A DNA stretch of 64,000 nt from Lucifugimonas sp038150225. GTDB taxonomy: Bacteria > Chloroflexota > Dehalococcoidia > Lucifugimonadales > Lucifugimonadaceae. Made by a program: the position numbers and the translations under genes. Of this stretch, positions 23,841-32,418 are shown piece after piece; the stretch's first letter is position 1, and every line of letters starts with the position of its first letter. Below the pieces are notes generated by a model. The model did no database searches. It saw only the letters and a list, made by a program, of their open reading frames with translations, and was not told the DNA's origin. The stretch is from contig JAYQWG010000004.1 in assembly GCA_038150225.1 (NCBI GenBank), forward strand, positions 1 through 64,000, read 5' to 3'.

Positions 23841-23852
23841 TATTCGGTTTGC

Positions 23853-24209
23853 TTAGTCGTCGAGCAGTTCGATGACAGCCATTTCAGCCGCGTCACCTGC
23901 TCGAACACCGAGTCGGGTGATGCGGGTGTAACCGCCCTGTCGGTCCTTGAACCGAGGAGCGATGTCATCGAAAACAGTTCGAACAACTGCTTTGTCTGTA
24001 ATGAACGCAGCAGCCTGACGACGGTCGTGGAGAGTTCCATTCTTGCCGAGGGTAACCATCTTCTCTGCGAGAGGTCGGATTTCCTTGGCTTTAGCGATGG
24101 TCGTCTTGATCTGACCGTGCTTCAGGAGATCAGTAACCATGATCCTGTACATCGCCTTCCGTGGACCGGAAGCGCGACCGAACTGGCGTCCTGAAAGCTT
24201 ATGCCTCAC
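23853..24209 (-). CDS. rplQ: 50S ribosomal protein L17
   Basis: 118 residues from a GTG at 24209 (VRHKLSGRQFGRASGPRKAMYR), which matches the conserved L17 N-terminus. The longer open frame upstream lies inside rpoA and is rejected. The gene therefore starts 11 nt inside the rpoA 3' end, giving coupled translation. Typical L17 segments DLLKHGQIKTTIAKAKEIRPLAEKMVTL and GYTRITRLGVRAGDAAEMAVIELL are intact. Confidence 0.95.
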   Translation of the reverse strand: MRHKLSGRQFGRASGPRKAMYRIMVTDLLKHGQIKTTIAKAKEIRPLAEKMVTLGKNGTLHDRRQAAAFITDKAVVRTVFDDIAPRFKDRQGGYTRITRLGVRAGDAAEMAVIELLDD

Positions 24210-25245
24210 TAGTTTCTTCTCCTGAATCCTCAGACTCGGCGGCTTCTTCACCTTCAGAGTCAGCGGACTTGTCTTCAGGCAGCATGTCTCGCTCGGCAAG
24301 CTTGTCGTAAAGCTCGTCGAGTGACTTCTGACCGAAGTTTCGAATCTTAAGAAGCTCGCTCTTAGGCATCGAGAGCACTTCACCAACTCGATTGATTCCT
24401 GCTCGCTTCAAGCAGTTCAATGTTCGAGCGGAAAGAGCGAGAGTTTCTACCAAAGTGTTGTAAACGTCGGCACTTACGCCAATACCGTCTGCAGGGCTGA
24501 CTTCTTCTTCAGGCTTCTTGTCCAATCGTGTGAAGTGGAAGAAGCTGTCCATCAGCTGGCTGCCGGCTGCCTGCATCGCCTCCATAGGAGTGATTGTGCG
24601 GTCGGTCCAAACTTCGAGTACGAGTCGCTCGAGGTCTGAGCGCTGACCAACACGGGTAGGCTCGACGTGGAAGTTCGCCTTGCGAACTGGAGTGTAGATT
24701 GCATCTACTGGAAGCACACCAATAGGCATACCGTCGTCGTGGCTTGCAGGAGTGAAACCTACGCCCTGTTCGACGTTGAACTCAACAGACAGACGTGCGT
24801 CCGGGCTGTCGAGAGTTGCCAGGTGGTGTTCCGGGTTTACGATCTCGAAGTCGGCCGTTGCCATGATGTCACCGGCTCGAACTTCACCTTCACCGTCGAC
24901 CTCAAGTCGAAGTCGACCTGGGCGGTCGGCGAGAGAGCGCAGTCGAATACCCTTCACGTTTAGCAGGAACTCAACAACCTCTTCCCGCATGTTCGGGATG
25001 GTTGAGTACTCGTGTAGCGCACCATCGATCTTTACCCAGGTAACTGCAGTACCTGAGAGTGAGTTCAGAAGCGCACGACGCAACGGGTTCCCAAGGGTGA
25101 CCCCCCAGCCGCGTTCAAGCGGCTCGGCAACAAAGCGACCGTAGGCCTCTTCGTTCTCAACGATAGTGATCGAGAGATCTGGAATTTCTGGAGTTGTTGG
25201 CGGCAGTTCTTCCTGAGGAGTAATGCCGTACATTCGTTCAAGCAT
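24199..25245 (-). CDS. rpoA: RNA polymerase alpha subunit
   Basis: 348 residues. The N-terminal assembly domain shows FVAEPLERGWGVTLGNPLRRALLNSLSGTAV and the KGIRLRSL region; the alpha-CTD shows LNCLKRAGINRVGEVLSMPKSELLKIRNFGQKSLDEL, the helix-hairpin-helix that binds UP elements and activators. The C-terminus ends with about 20 acidic/Ser residues (EGEEAAESEDSGEETSEA), longer than usual. It lies in the usual place between rpsD and rplQ. Confidence 0.97.
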   Translation of the reverse strand: MLERMYGITPQEELPPTTPEIPDLSITIVENEEAYGRFVAEPLERGWGVTLGNPLRRALLNSLSGTAVTWVKIDGALHEYSTIPNMREEVVEFLLNVKGIRLRSLADRPGRLRLEVDGEGEVRAGDIMATADFEIVNPEHHLATLDSPDARLSVEFNVEQGVGFTPASHDDGMPIGVLPVDAIYTPVRKANFHVEPTRVGQRSDLERLVLEVWTDRTITPMEAMQAAGSQLMDSFFHFTRLDKKPEEEVSPADGIGVSADVYNTLVETLALSARTLNCLKRAGINRVGEVLSMPKSELLKIRNFGQKSLDELYDKLAERDMLPEDKSADSEGEEAAESEDSGEETSEA

Positions 25246-25254
25246 CGCCGCGTC

Positions 25255-25881
25255 TTACCTCCTGGAGTAGTACTCCACGATCTGTCGAGTGTCGATCGAA
25301 ATCTCTACATCGCTAGTTCGAGGAGCGGAAACGACTTCGCCAACTGCGTTGTCGGGATCGACTTTCAACCAGCTCGGAATTACCGAGTTGGAACCCATTC
25401 CGTTCGTAACAATTTCGAACAGTCCGGTTTTCTTCGATGTGTCCTTCCAGCTGACGCGGTCTCCCGGTCGAACCTGGTAGGAAGGAATGTTTACCTTTTT
25501 GCCGTTAACTCGGACGTGACCATGGCTGACGATTTGTCGAGCCTGTGGCCGTGAGTCAGCGAATCCCAGTCGGTATACAACGTTGTCAAGTCGGCTCTCG
25601 AGAAGCTGGAGCAGGCGGTCACCTGTAACACCTTCAAGGCGAGTGGCCTTCTTGTAGTAGTTGTGGAACTGTCGTTCGAGAACACCGTAAATAGCGCGAG
25701 CTTTCTGCTTTTCACGGAGCTGGGTTCCGTAGTCAGATATTCGTCGTCGGTGCTGCTGAGTCGACTTGTCACCTGGAGCGCTCTTTCGTCGCTCCCAGGC
25801 GCACTTGCCAGCTGGCTTCGAGCACAATTTCATGCCGAAGCGGCGGCAGTTTTTACATTTAGGTCCGGTGTACCTTGCCAT
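25255..25881 (-). CDS. rpsD: 30S ribosomal protein S4 (zinc-type)
   Basis: 208 residues. The N-terminus has four Cys at 9, 12, 20 and 27 (CKNCRRFGMKLC...C), the zinc-binding form of S4. The S4 RNA-binding domain is clear (RLDNVVYRLGFADSRPQARQIVSHGHVRVNG). S4 nucleates 16S rRNA assembly and often represses its own operon. It lies 9 nt before rpoA. Confidence 0.96.
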   Translation of the reverse strand: MARYTGPKCKNCRRFGMKLCSKPAGKCAWERRKSAPGDKSTQQHRRRISDYGTQLREKQKARAIYGVLERQFHNYYKKATRLEGVTGDRLLQLLESRLDNVVYRLGFADSRPQARQIVSHGHVRVNGKKVNIPSYQVRPGDRVSWKDTSKKTGLFEIVTNGMGSNSVIPSWLKVDPDNAVGEVVSAPRTSDVEISIDTRQIVEYYSRR

Positions 25882-25976
25882 GTGTTTCCTGAATTACTCG
25901 TAGTTTGTTTCGTAGTTATGCGTGTTCGTCTGGACGGGTTCTTTTCGGCAAGGCAGAGCCCGCCGTTCGACAAAAA

Positions 25977-26360
25977 CTAAACTCGGCGCTTCTTTGGTGG
26001 TCGGCACCCGTTGTGCGGTGTAGGCGTGACGTCTCGGATCGAGACAACACGGATACCCGCACCCTGGATAGCTCGGATAGCTGCTTCACGACCGGATCCT
26101 GGTCCCTTGACCATCACGTTGACGGTCTTCAGGCCATGTTCGATCGCTGCTCGAGCTGCCGTCTCACCTGCGCGCTGCGCAGCAAATGCGGTGGATTTTC
26201 TTGAGCCGCGGAAACCCATTGCACCTGCGCTGCTTTGCGAGACCACGTTGCCCTGTGGGTCGGTCAACGTGACAAGCGTGTTGTTGAAAGTAGCGTTGAT
26301 GAAAGCCTTCCCCTGTGGGACAAACTTTTTCTCTCGCCTTCTTGATCGCTGCCTTGGCAT
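25977..26360 (-). CDS. rpsK: 30S ribosomal protein S11
   Basis: 127 residues: GKAFINATFNNTLVTLTDPQGNVVSQSSAGAMGFRGSRKSTAFAAQ, VMVKGPGSGREAAIRAIQGAGIRVVSIRDVTPTPHNGCRPPKKRRV. It is a canonical S11 of normal length, part of the platform near the E-site mRNA path. It sits between rpsM and rpsD as in the standard alpha operon. Confidence 0.97.
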   Translation of the reverse strand: MPRQRSRRREKKFVPQGKAFINATFNNTLVTLTDPQGNVVSQSSAGAMGFRGSRKSTAFAAQRAGETAARAAIEHGLKTVNVMVKGPGSGREAAIRAIQGAGIRVVSIRDVTPTPHNGCRPPKKRRV

Positions 26361-26441
26361 GTTTCTTTCTTTGGTCCTCTATCTAACGCAATACGTCAAT
26401 AGTGGTGAAATCAAATAACTGTTCGGCCAATCGTCTAGTGA

Positions 26442-26825
26442 CTAGTGACCTGCAACCTTCTTCTTACCGGCCACTGTCTGACGTCGGCCGCGCTTAGTGC
26501 GGGCGTTCGTCTTGGTTCGCTGACCACGAACTGGCAATCCACGGCGGTGTCGCAGTCCACGAACCGACTGGATGTCACCGAGTCGTCGGATGTTCAGCTG
26601 AGTCTCACGTCGAAGGTCACCTTCGATGAGCAGACCCGTTCGCTCAACTGCGCTTCGGACTCGAGCCATCTCTTCTTCACTAAGATCCCGTACACGGGTG
26701 GTCTCCTGCGCACCTACGTCAGAAACGATTTTCTTCGAGGTTGTGCGACCAATTCCGTAAATGGAAGTGAGAGCGATTTCGAGTCGCTGGTTGTCTGGAA
26801 TATTTACACCGGCAATGATTGCCAT
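26442..26825 (-). CDS. rpsM: 30S ribosomal protein S13
   Basis: 127 residues: IAGVNIPDNQRLEIALTSIYGIGRTTSKKI at the N-terminus and GLRHRRGLPVRGQRTKTNARTKRG near the C-terminus. S13 contacts P-site tRNA and bridges to the 50S head region. Its C-terminal tail is basic (TVAGKKKVAGH). It starts the alpha-operon part after rpmJ. Confidence 0.97.
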   Translation of the reverse strand: MAIIAGVNIPDNQRLEIALTSIYGIGRTTSKKIVSDVGAQETTRVRDLSEEEMARVRSAVERTGLLIEGDLRRETQLNIRRLGDIQSVRGLRHRRGLPVRGQRTKTNARTKRGRRQTVAGKKKVAGH

Positions 26826-26849
26826 AGGTTCGAATCTCCTGTCGACCGA

Positions 26850-26966
26850 CTAGCCCTGTCGCGCCTTGAGTCGCGGGTTCTGCTTGTTGATTACGTAAAC
26901 GCGACCCTTACGGCGAACAATCTTGCTGCCCGGGTGCTTTGCCTTTACTGATGCTTTGACTTTCAT
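26850..26966 (-). CDS. rpmJ: 50S ribosomal protein L36 (Cys-free type)
   Basis: 38 residues read directly from the sequence: MKVKASVKAKHPGSKIVRRK, then GRVYVINKQNPRLKARQG. The shape is a normal L36, but the three Cys and one His that bind zinc in the C+ form are absent apart from one His, so this is the zinc-independent form. It lies in its usual place between infA and rpsM. Confidence 0.93.
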   Translation of the reverse strand: MKVKASVKAKHPGSKIVRRKGRVYVINKQNPRLKARQG

Positions 26967-26990
26967 GGTTTAGCCTGTGCTGTGCTTTCG

Positions 26991-27209
26991 CTATTTGAAC
27001 CGGTAGGTGATTCGGCCTCGTGTCAGGTCGTAGGCAGAGAGTTCCACCAGTACCTTGTCACCAGGCAGTATTCGGATGAAGTTCTTTCGGATCTTTCCAG
27101 ATGCGTGTGCCAGAACTTCGTGACCGTTCGGAAGTTCAATCTTGAAGAACGCGTTCGGAAGAGCCTCGTTTACGAGACCCTCTACTTCGATTGCTTCCTT
27201 TTTTGCCAA
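26991..27209 (-). CDS. infA: Translation initiation factor IF-1
   Basis: 72 residues, the exact usual length: MAKKEAIEVEGLVNEALPNAFFKIELPNGHEVLAHASGKIRKNFIRILPGDKVLVELSAYDLTRGRITYRFK in a single OB fold. IF-1 occupies the A site during initiation. It follows map and precedes rpmJ. Confidence 0.96.
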   Translation of the reverse strand: MAKKEAIEVEGLVNEALPNAFFKIELPNGHEVLAHASGKIRKNFIRILPGDKVLVELSAYDLTRGRITYRFK

Positions 27210-27238
27210 ATTACTTTCAGTCCGTTTCCGTGCTGTGC

Positions 27239-28036
27239 CTATTCGACTGTCAGAACTTCCGGACCGTCCTCCGTGATCGCAACAGTGTGCTCAAAGTGGC
27301 AAGAAAGCTTGCCGTCTTCTGTGACGACAGTCCAGCCATCGTCGAGCATGCGAGTTTTCCAGGTCCCTACGTTCACCATTGGCTCAATTGCCAGAACCAG
27401 ACCGGGCTGCATCTCCATCCCATGACCTGCAGGTCCGAAGTTCGGCACTTGAGGTGGTTCGTGGAGACTGGTCCCGATTCCGTGCCCTACATACTCACGT
27501 ACGAGTTCGTAAGACTCAGATAGAACGTAGTTTTCTATTGCGTTGGAAATGTCGCCAATCCTGTTTCCAGGAATTGCTGCTTCGATCCCCTTGTTCAATG
27601 ATTCACGGGTGACGTTGATAAGTCCTTCTTTCTCTTTCGAGGAAGCACCGGCTACTTGCGTAACCGCATGGTCACTGTTGTAACCATCAACAACTGCACC
27701 ACAGTCCAAGGTGACTACATCGCCCGCCTGGACAACCCGGTCACCTGGAATTCCATGAACAATCTCTTCGTTTATTGATATACACGCTGTGGCGGGAAAT
27801 CCGTACAGTCCCAGGAAGCCTGGCTTGGCTCCTTCGGACTCGATTGAGCGACGAGCAATATCGTCTAACTCTCGTGTAGTTATTCCCGGTTCCAACGCGG
27901 CGAAAGCTCTCTTAACGGCAAACGCGACAATTCGCCCAGCTTCGCGCATAATTTCCAGCTCACGTGCCGACTTTAGTGACACACCTTGAGCAGGCTTTCC
28001 GCTTACCGCGAGTTTGGACGTCAATTTGTCGTTCAA
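27239..28036 (-). CDS. map: Methionine aminopeptidase (type I)
   Basis: 265 residues. The five metal ligands are visible: D111 in TLDCGAVVDGYNSDHAVT with D122, H185 in EYVGHGIGTSLHEPP, E218 in LAIEPMVNVG and E249 in CHFEHTVAIT. The enzyme removes the initiator Met co-translationally. A short N-terminal extension (about 20 residues) precedes the catalytic domain. It lies between adk and infA as in many spc operons. Confidence 0.96.
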   Translation of the reverse strand: MNDKLTSKLAVSGKPAQGVSLKSARELEIMREAGRIVAFAVKRAFAALEPGITTRELDDIARRSIESEGAKPGFLGLYGFPATACISINEEIVHGIPGDRVVQAGDVVTLDCGAVVDGYNSDHAVTQVAGASSKEKEGLINVTRESLNKGIEAAIPGNRIGDISNAIENYVLSESYELVREYVGHGIGTSLHEPPQVPNFGPAGHGMEMQPGLVLAIEPMVNVGTWKTRMLDDGWTVVTEDGKLSCHFEHTVAITEDGPEVLTVE

Positions 28037-28084
28037 AGAACGATCACTCCTAAGTATAGCCCAAATACGGGCTGACTTCGATGA

Positions 28085-28723
28085 TTAGTTATTTCCGATT
28101 ACGCCAGTTAGCTTCTCGAAAACTTCGTCGGGAGTACCAGTTGCGGCGATTTCATCGACCTCACCGCGCTCCCTGTAGTAGTCGACTACCGGAGCAGTTA
28201 GCTCCTCGTAGACTTTAAATCGGTTCTTGATCGCTTCTGGCTGGTCGTCGGCTCGAACAACAACTTTGCCACCGCATTTGTCACACGCACCTTCCTTGGA
28301 AGGAGGGTCCGACTGCAGGTTGTATGGAGTCTGGCAGCTTTCGCAGACTGCTCGGCTGGACAGACGAGTCACAAGCTCATCCACATCGACAGTCATGTAC
28401 ACGACTTTGTCTACAGGACTGCCCGCTTTTTCGAGTGCGGCGTCGAGAGCCTGAGCCTGCACTACAGTTCGAGGGAATCCATCGAGCAGTACTCCAGCAG
28501 GATCGTTGATCTGCTGCTGGATCATGCCAATGATTGTCTCGTCAGGAACAAGGTCACCCTTGTCCATAAAACTCTTGGCCATCAGACCAAGTTCGGAACC
28601 GGCAGCAATCTCAGATCGGAGCATGTCACCGGTCGAAAGATGTTTCATACCGGTCGACTCGGATAGTCGGCGTGCCTGTGTACCTTTGCCCGCGCCTGGC
28701 GGTCCCAGCAAAATGATGCGCAT
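28085..28723 (-). CDS. adk: Adenylate kinase (zinc-lid type)
   Basis: 212 residues. The P-loop is GPPGAGKGT (7-15), followed by STGDMLR, the DGFPRT motif and a lid domain carrying four Cys (127, 130, 147, 150), as in zinc-binding adenylate kinases of Gram-positive and related bacteria. It interconverts ATP+AMP and 2 ADP. It lies 17 nt after secY. Confidence 0.96.
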   Translation of the reverse strand: MRIILLGPPGAGKGTQARRLSESTGMKHLSTGDMLRSEIAAGSELGLMAKSFMDKGDLVPDETIIGMIQQQINDPAGVLLDGFPRTVVQAQALDAALEKAGSPVDKVVYMTVDVDELVTRLSSRAVCESCQTPYNLQSDPPSKEGACDKCGGKVVVRADDQPEAIKNRFKVYEELTAPVVDYYRERGEVDEIAATGTPDEVFEKLTGVIGNN

Positions 28724-28740
28724 TACCTACCTCAGGTCCT

Positions 28741-30102
28741 CTAGCGGACAAAACCTTCGTAGTTACGCATCAGGAGCTGTGATTCGAGCTGACGCATCGT
28801 GTCGAGTGCAACACCAACCATGATCAGCAAGCTTGTGCTCTGCAAGATCGTAGTCGTATTAGGCAGGTTAGTAACCAGCTGCGCGAGGTAAGGAATGATT
28901 GCGATGAATCCAAGGAACAGCGCACCACCCCAGGTGATTCGCAATACCACTCGCATGAGGTACACCTTGGTCGGCGGTCCAGGTCGAATACCGGGAACGA
29001 AACCACCTTGCTTCTGAAGGTTCTCTGAAAGGTTCTGCTGGTTGTGAACGACTAGCGTGTAGAAGAACGTAAAGATAACTACAAGCAGGAACACTGCGAT
29101 CCAGTAGATCGTGCTGGTAGGACCAAACGAGTTCTGGAAGAAGTCAGCAATGTTGGAGATGAATCCGCCCGAACCGTCATTGAAATAGCTGGCGATAACT
29201 GACGGCAGAATCAAGATCGAGAAAGCAAAGATCAGCGGGATCATTCCGGCGGCGTTAACACGCAACGGGATATGGGTTGCTCCCGACTGACGATACATCT
29301 GACCGCCACGGAAGACGCTTCGACCGTACTGAACCGGAATTCGTCGCTGTGCCTCAGCAAAATAAACGATCAGGTAAACGATGATGATCGCAATGGCGAT
29401 CAGCATTCCGACCTGGAACATCTGGTCTCGCAGCAGCCAGAGTTGACCAGCTACTTGCGGCAGGGTCGACACGATACCGGCGAAGATGATCATCGAGATA
29501 CCGTTACCGATACCTTTCTCAGTCACCAATTCACCCATCCAGACGAGAAGCATGGTTCCCGCAGTCATAGCAGTGAGAATGGCGACCGTGTTTAACGTGT
29601 CTTCGCCGAAGCCAATACCCGAAATTGCTGCTCCACCGGTTCCGATAAATCCAGCGGCGAACAGGTTCAGCTGTCCGTAACCCTGTAGGAATGCAAGTGG
29701 AACAGTCAGGTAGTGGGTGTATCGGTTGATTGCCTGACGTCCAGCATCACCTTCTTGCGAAAGTGCCCTCAACTGAGGGATCAGCGGTGTCAGGATTTGC
29801 AAAATAATCGACGCGGTGATGTACGGGTATACACCGAGTGCAGCGATCGAAAGGTTTCGCAGTGCTCCACCCGAGAACAGGTCGAGGAAACCTAGAAGCG
29901 GGTTTGCGTCGAATGCGGCTGCCAGGGCCTCACGATCAACACCAGGAACTGGGACGTGTGCGAAAAACCTGAAAATGACAAGAATCCCCAGTGTGAAGAG
30001 GATTCTGAATCGAAGGTCAGGGGTTCGCCACGCATCCGCCGCAGCCCTGAAAAGTGCGGGAACGGCAGATTGCTGCTGGGACGTATTGGCCTGCTGGGTC
30101 AT
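28741..30102 (-). CDS. secY: Preprotein translocase subunit SecY
   Basis: 453 residues with about ten membrane helices. SecY signatures are present: RFFAHVPVPGVDREAL near TM1, FSGGALRNLSIAALGVYPYITASIILQ (plug/TM2 region), RIPVQYGRS, and the cytosolic loop LQKQGGFVPGIRPGPPT that contacts SecA and the ribosome. It forms the protein-conducting channel with SecE and SecG. It begins 3 nt after rplO, the usual order. Confidence 0.97.
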   Translation of the reverse strand: MTQQANTSQQQSAVPALFRAAADAWRTPDLRFRILFTLGILVIFRFFAHVPVPGVDREALAAAFDANPLLGFLDLFSGGALRNLSIAALGVYPYITASIILQILTPLIPQLRALSQEGDAGRQAINRYTHYLTVPLAFLQGYGQLNLFAAGFIGTGGAAISGIGFGEDTLNTVAILTAMTAGTMLLVWMGELVTEKGIGNGISMIIFAGIVSTLPQVAGQLWLLRDQMFQVGMLIAIAIIIVYLIVYFAEAQRRIPVQYGRSVFRGGQMYRQSGATHIPLRVNAAGMIPLIFAFSILILPSVIASYFNDGSGGFISNIADFFQNSFGPTSTIYWIAVFLLVVIFTFFYTLVVHNQQNLSENLQKQGGFVPGIRPGPPTKVYLMRVVLRITWGGALFLGFIAIIPYLAQLVTNLPNTTTILQSTSLLIMVGVALDTMRQLESQLLMRNYEGFVR

Positions 30103-30105
30103 AGG

Positions 30106-30573
30106 TTACTCGGCTGCCTCATCGGTAGCTGCACCGAGTACGGTGGCAGATCCGCCAGCGGCCTCAATCTTCTCTTTTGCCGACTTGCTGAATGCATGAG
30201 CTGTGACGTTGAGTTTCTTCGAGAACTCGCCGTCACCGAGAATTTTTACCCGGTCGCTCTTCTTGCTGATCAGACCAGCTTCAAACAGCTTTTCTGGATC
30301 GATGTTCGAACCAGCTCGGAAGCCCTCAAGGCTACCCAGGTTTACCGGTGTCGATTCAACTCGGAAGATGTTGTTGAACCCGCGCATGTGAGGCAGGCGC
30401 TTGATGAGCGGGAGCTGTCCACCTTCAAAAAGGAATGGAACACTTCCTCGCTGCTTCTGTCCTTTTAGACCTCGGCCGGAGTATGTACCTGTGCCGGACG
30501 CGTTACCGCGACCGATGCGCTTTCGGTTCTTTTTGGAGTTCTTTGCAGGTTTTAGCTGGTGAAGTCCAGGCAT
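30106..30573 (-). CDS. rplO: 50S ribosomal protein L15
   Basis: 155 residues: basic N-terminus (LHQLKPAKNSKKNRKRIGRGNASGTGTYSGRGLKGQKQRG), FEGGQLPLIKRLPHMRGFNN, and the C-terminal VKILGDGEFSKKLNVTAHAFSKSAKEKIEAAGG. A canonical L15 of normal length, placed directly before secY. Confidence 0.96.
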   Translation of the reverse strand: MPGLHQLKPAKNSKKNRKRIGRGNASGTGTYSGRGLKGQKQRGSVPFLFEGGQLPLIKRLPHMRGFNNIFRVESTPVNLGSLEGFRAGSNIDPEKLFEAGLISKKSDRVKILGDGEFSKKLNVTAHAFSKSAKEKIEAAGGSATVLGAATDEAAE

Positions 30574-30614
30574 GATTTCGTTCTTTACCCATCGAAGCCG
30601 TTAGGCTCGATTAG

Positions 30615-30797
30615 CTATTTCGTTTCCTCAACACTGATGAGGTGAACGACCTTTTTGATCATTCCACGGATTGCAGGAGTGTCTTCCTGCTCAACCTCGT
30701 GGCGAATTTTCCTGAGTCCGAGTGCTTTCAGAGTAGCCCTTTGTACAGGCTTAGTTCCAATAGCGCTTCTTGTTTGAGTTATGCGAAGTTTTGCCAT
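30615..30797 (-). CDS. rpmD: 50S ribosomal protein L30
   Basis: 60 residues: AKLRITQTRSAIGTKPVQRATLKALGLRKI, followed by AIRGMIKKVVHLISVEE. It has the bacterial short L30 shape. It lies between rpsE and rplO as in the standard spc operon. Confidence 0.95.
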   Translation of the reverse strand: MAKLRITQTRSAIGTKPVQRATLKALGLRKIRHEVEQEDTPAIRGMIKKVVHLISVEETK

Positions 30798-30818
30798 GAC
30801 TAACGATTCCTACGAAGA

Positions 30819-31466
30819 CTAGCCTTCGGCAGCTGGGGTTGATTCAGGTGCTGGACCCTTGCGTCGCTCAACAGTTGCAACCGGATCTCGAAGCTGGTCA
30901 AGCGCGCCAATGGTTGCTCGAACAATGTTGATTGTGTTTGACGAACCGAAGGTCTTAGAAAGGACATCCTTCACACCAACAGCCTCCATGACCGCACGCA
31001 CTCCACCACCAGCAATTACACCAGTACCAGGTGCAGCAGGCTTGAGAAGAACTTTAGCTCCAGAGAATTTGAAGGTTACTTCGTGTGGAATGGTAGGACC
31101 ATTCAGGTCAACCTTCTTCATTGCCTTTCGAGCGTAGGTCGTTCCCTTGCGGACAGCATCAGGAACAGCACCGGCACTACCGAGGGCTGAACCAACATTG
31201 CCGTTACCGTCGCCGACAACAACCATTGCGTTGAAGGTGAGGTTTCGACCACCCTTCACAACTTTAGATACACGTCGAATTTTTACGACGCGCTCGACAA
31301 GACCTGAATCTTCTTCGTTACGTCGTGGTCGACGACCTCGTCGCTCGCCACCGCGTCCACCTGGGCCGCCCGGGGCTCGTCCACCGGGACCACCAGGTCC
31401 ACCACGTCCGCCCTGGCCACCGCCACGGCGTCCGCCACCACGATTATCGTTCTGAGTAGTGACCAT
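30819..31466 (-). CDS. rpsE: 30S ribosomal protein S5 with an Arg/Gly-rich N-terminal extension
   Basis: 215 residues; S5 is usually about 165. Residues 8-50 are an RGG-rich low-complexity segment (repeated GGPGGRGG-type units ending GRRPRRNEE). From about residue 55 the protein is a standard S5 (LVERVVKIRRVSKVVKGGRNLTFNAMVVVGDGNGNVG, GVRAVMEAVGVKDVLSKTFGSSN). RGG boxes bind RNA in many proteins, so extra rRNA or mRNA contact near the entry channel is plausible. It starts at the base after the rplR stop. Confidence 0.93.
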   Translation of the reverse strand: MVTTQNDNRGGGRRGGGQGGRGGPGGPGGRAPGGPGGRGGERRGRRPRRNEEDSGLVERVVKIRRVSKVVKGGRNLTFNAMVVVGDGNGNVGSALGSAGAVPDAVRKGTTYARKAMKKVDLNGPTIPHEVTFKFSGAKVLLKPAAPGTGVIAGGGVRAVMEAVGVKDVLSKTFGSSNTINIVRATIGALDQLRDPVATVERRKGPAPESTPAAEG

Positions 31467-31820
31467 TTAGAAGTTCAGTCCTTCCGAACGAGCACCGTCG
31501 GCAAGAGCCTTTACTCGTCCGTGATATTTGTATCCACCTCGGTCAAACACGACCTGTTTTACGCCTGCGGCCAGGGCCTTTTTGGCGACAGCCTCACCAA
31601 CAGCTTTCGCGATGTCAGTCTTTACACCGTCCACCGATACTTCCTTTGAAGTAGCAGCAGCAAGCGTGTGTCCCTGATCATCGTCGATAACCTGGGCGTA
31701 GATGTGGTTGCTGCTTCGGAAAACAGCCAGACGTGGTCGATCGGCAACACCTCGAACGTTCTTGCGAACGCGGCGGTGTCGGATCCACCTTTTTCTTGAA
31801 TCAAATTTGCGGTTACCCAT
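31467..31820 (-). CDS. rplR: 50S ribosomal protein L18
   Basis: 117 residues: VRKNVRGVADRPRLAVFRSSNHIYAQVIDDDQGHTLAAAST-type core and the closing VVFDRGGYKYHGRVKALADGARSEGLNF. It is a typical L18, which binds 5S rRNA with L5. It directly abuts rpsE. Confidence 0.96.
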   Translation of the reverse strand: MGNRKFDSRKRWIRHRRVRKNVRGVADRPRLAVFRSSNHIYAQVIDDDQGHTLAAATSKEVSVDGVKTDIAKAVGEAVAKKALAAGVKQVVFDRGGYKYHGRVKALADGARSEGLNF

Positions 31821-31822
31821 AG

Positions 31823-32371
31823 TTAGGCAGCGCCTCCAACAGCTGTCTTACCAGCCTTGCGTCGGATAACTTCATCGACGTACTTGATGCCTTTACCGGT
31901 GTAAGGGTTAGGTTTTCGCAGCTTTCGGATCTGAGCTGCCTGTTCGCCAACGTCTTCCTTACTTGGCCCGCTAACGATGACCAGGTTCTGGCCGTCGACA
32001 GCAAGCTTGTTGTCGCCAATCGGTGCAACATCGATCGAGTGCGAGTAACCAACGTTTACTTCCAGGCCTTTGCCCTTGGAAGCAACTCGGTAACCGGTTC
32101 CGATTAGCTCGAGTCTCTTTTCGAATCCTTCAGAGCACCCAATGACCATGTTGTTAATCAGGCTTCGGGTAAGTCCGTGAAGAGCTCGCTGATCCGGCTC
32201 ATCATTCGGACGCTCGACACTAACAACACCGTCAGCAAGACCGATCTTCATCGTTCCTGGCAGTGTGCGTGTCAGTTCGCCAACCTTGCCTTTGACAGTG
32301 ACAGTTGTGCCGTCGATCTTTACGTCGACGCCATCTGGCACATTTATTGGGGCTTTACCTATTCGAGACAC
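31823..32371 (-). CDS. rplF: 50S ribosomal protein L6
   Basis: 182 residues: MSRIGKAPINVPDGVDVKI, ALHGLTRSLINNMVIGCSEGFEKRLELIGTGYRV and the signature IRKLRKPNPYTGKGIKYVDEVIRRKAGK. A normal two-domain L6, which lies near the GTPase-associated region. It is 2 nt before rplR. Confidence 0.97.
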   Translation of the reverse strand: MSRIGKAPINVPDGVDVKIDGTTVTVKGKVGELTRTLPGTMKIGLADGVVSVERPNDEPDQRALHGLTRSLINNMVIGCSEGFEKRLELIGTGYRVASKGKGLEVNVGYSHSIDVAPIGDNKLAVDGQNLVIVSGPSKEDVGEQAAQIRKLRKPNPYTGKGIKYVDEVIRRKAGKTAVGGAA

Positions 32372-32418
32372 TTTGATCTTCTCTCGTAATTTCTCTTACA
32401 ACCAAGAGTTGAAATCGC

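Noticed and set aside
23445..24194. 249-codon plus-strand ORF across truA and rplQ
   Set aside because: It is antisense to two clear genes and has no recognisable domain.
31147..31455. Plus-strand Pro/Arg-rich ORF
   Set aside because: It is antisense to the Gly/Arg-rich N-terminus of S5 and has no independent support.
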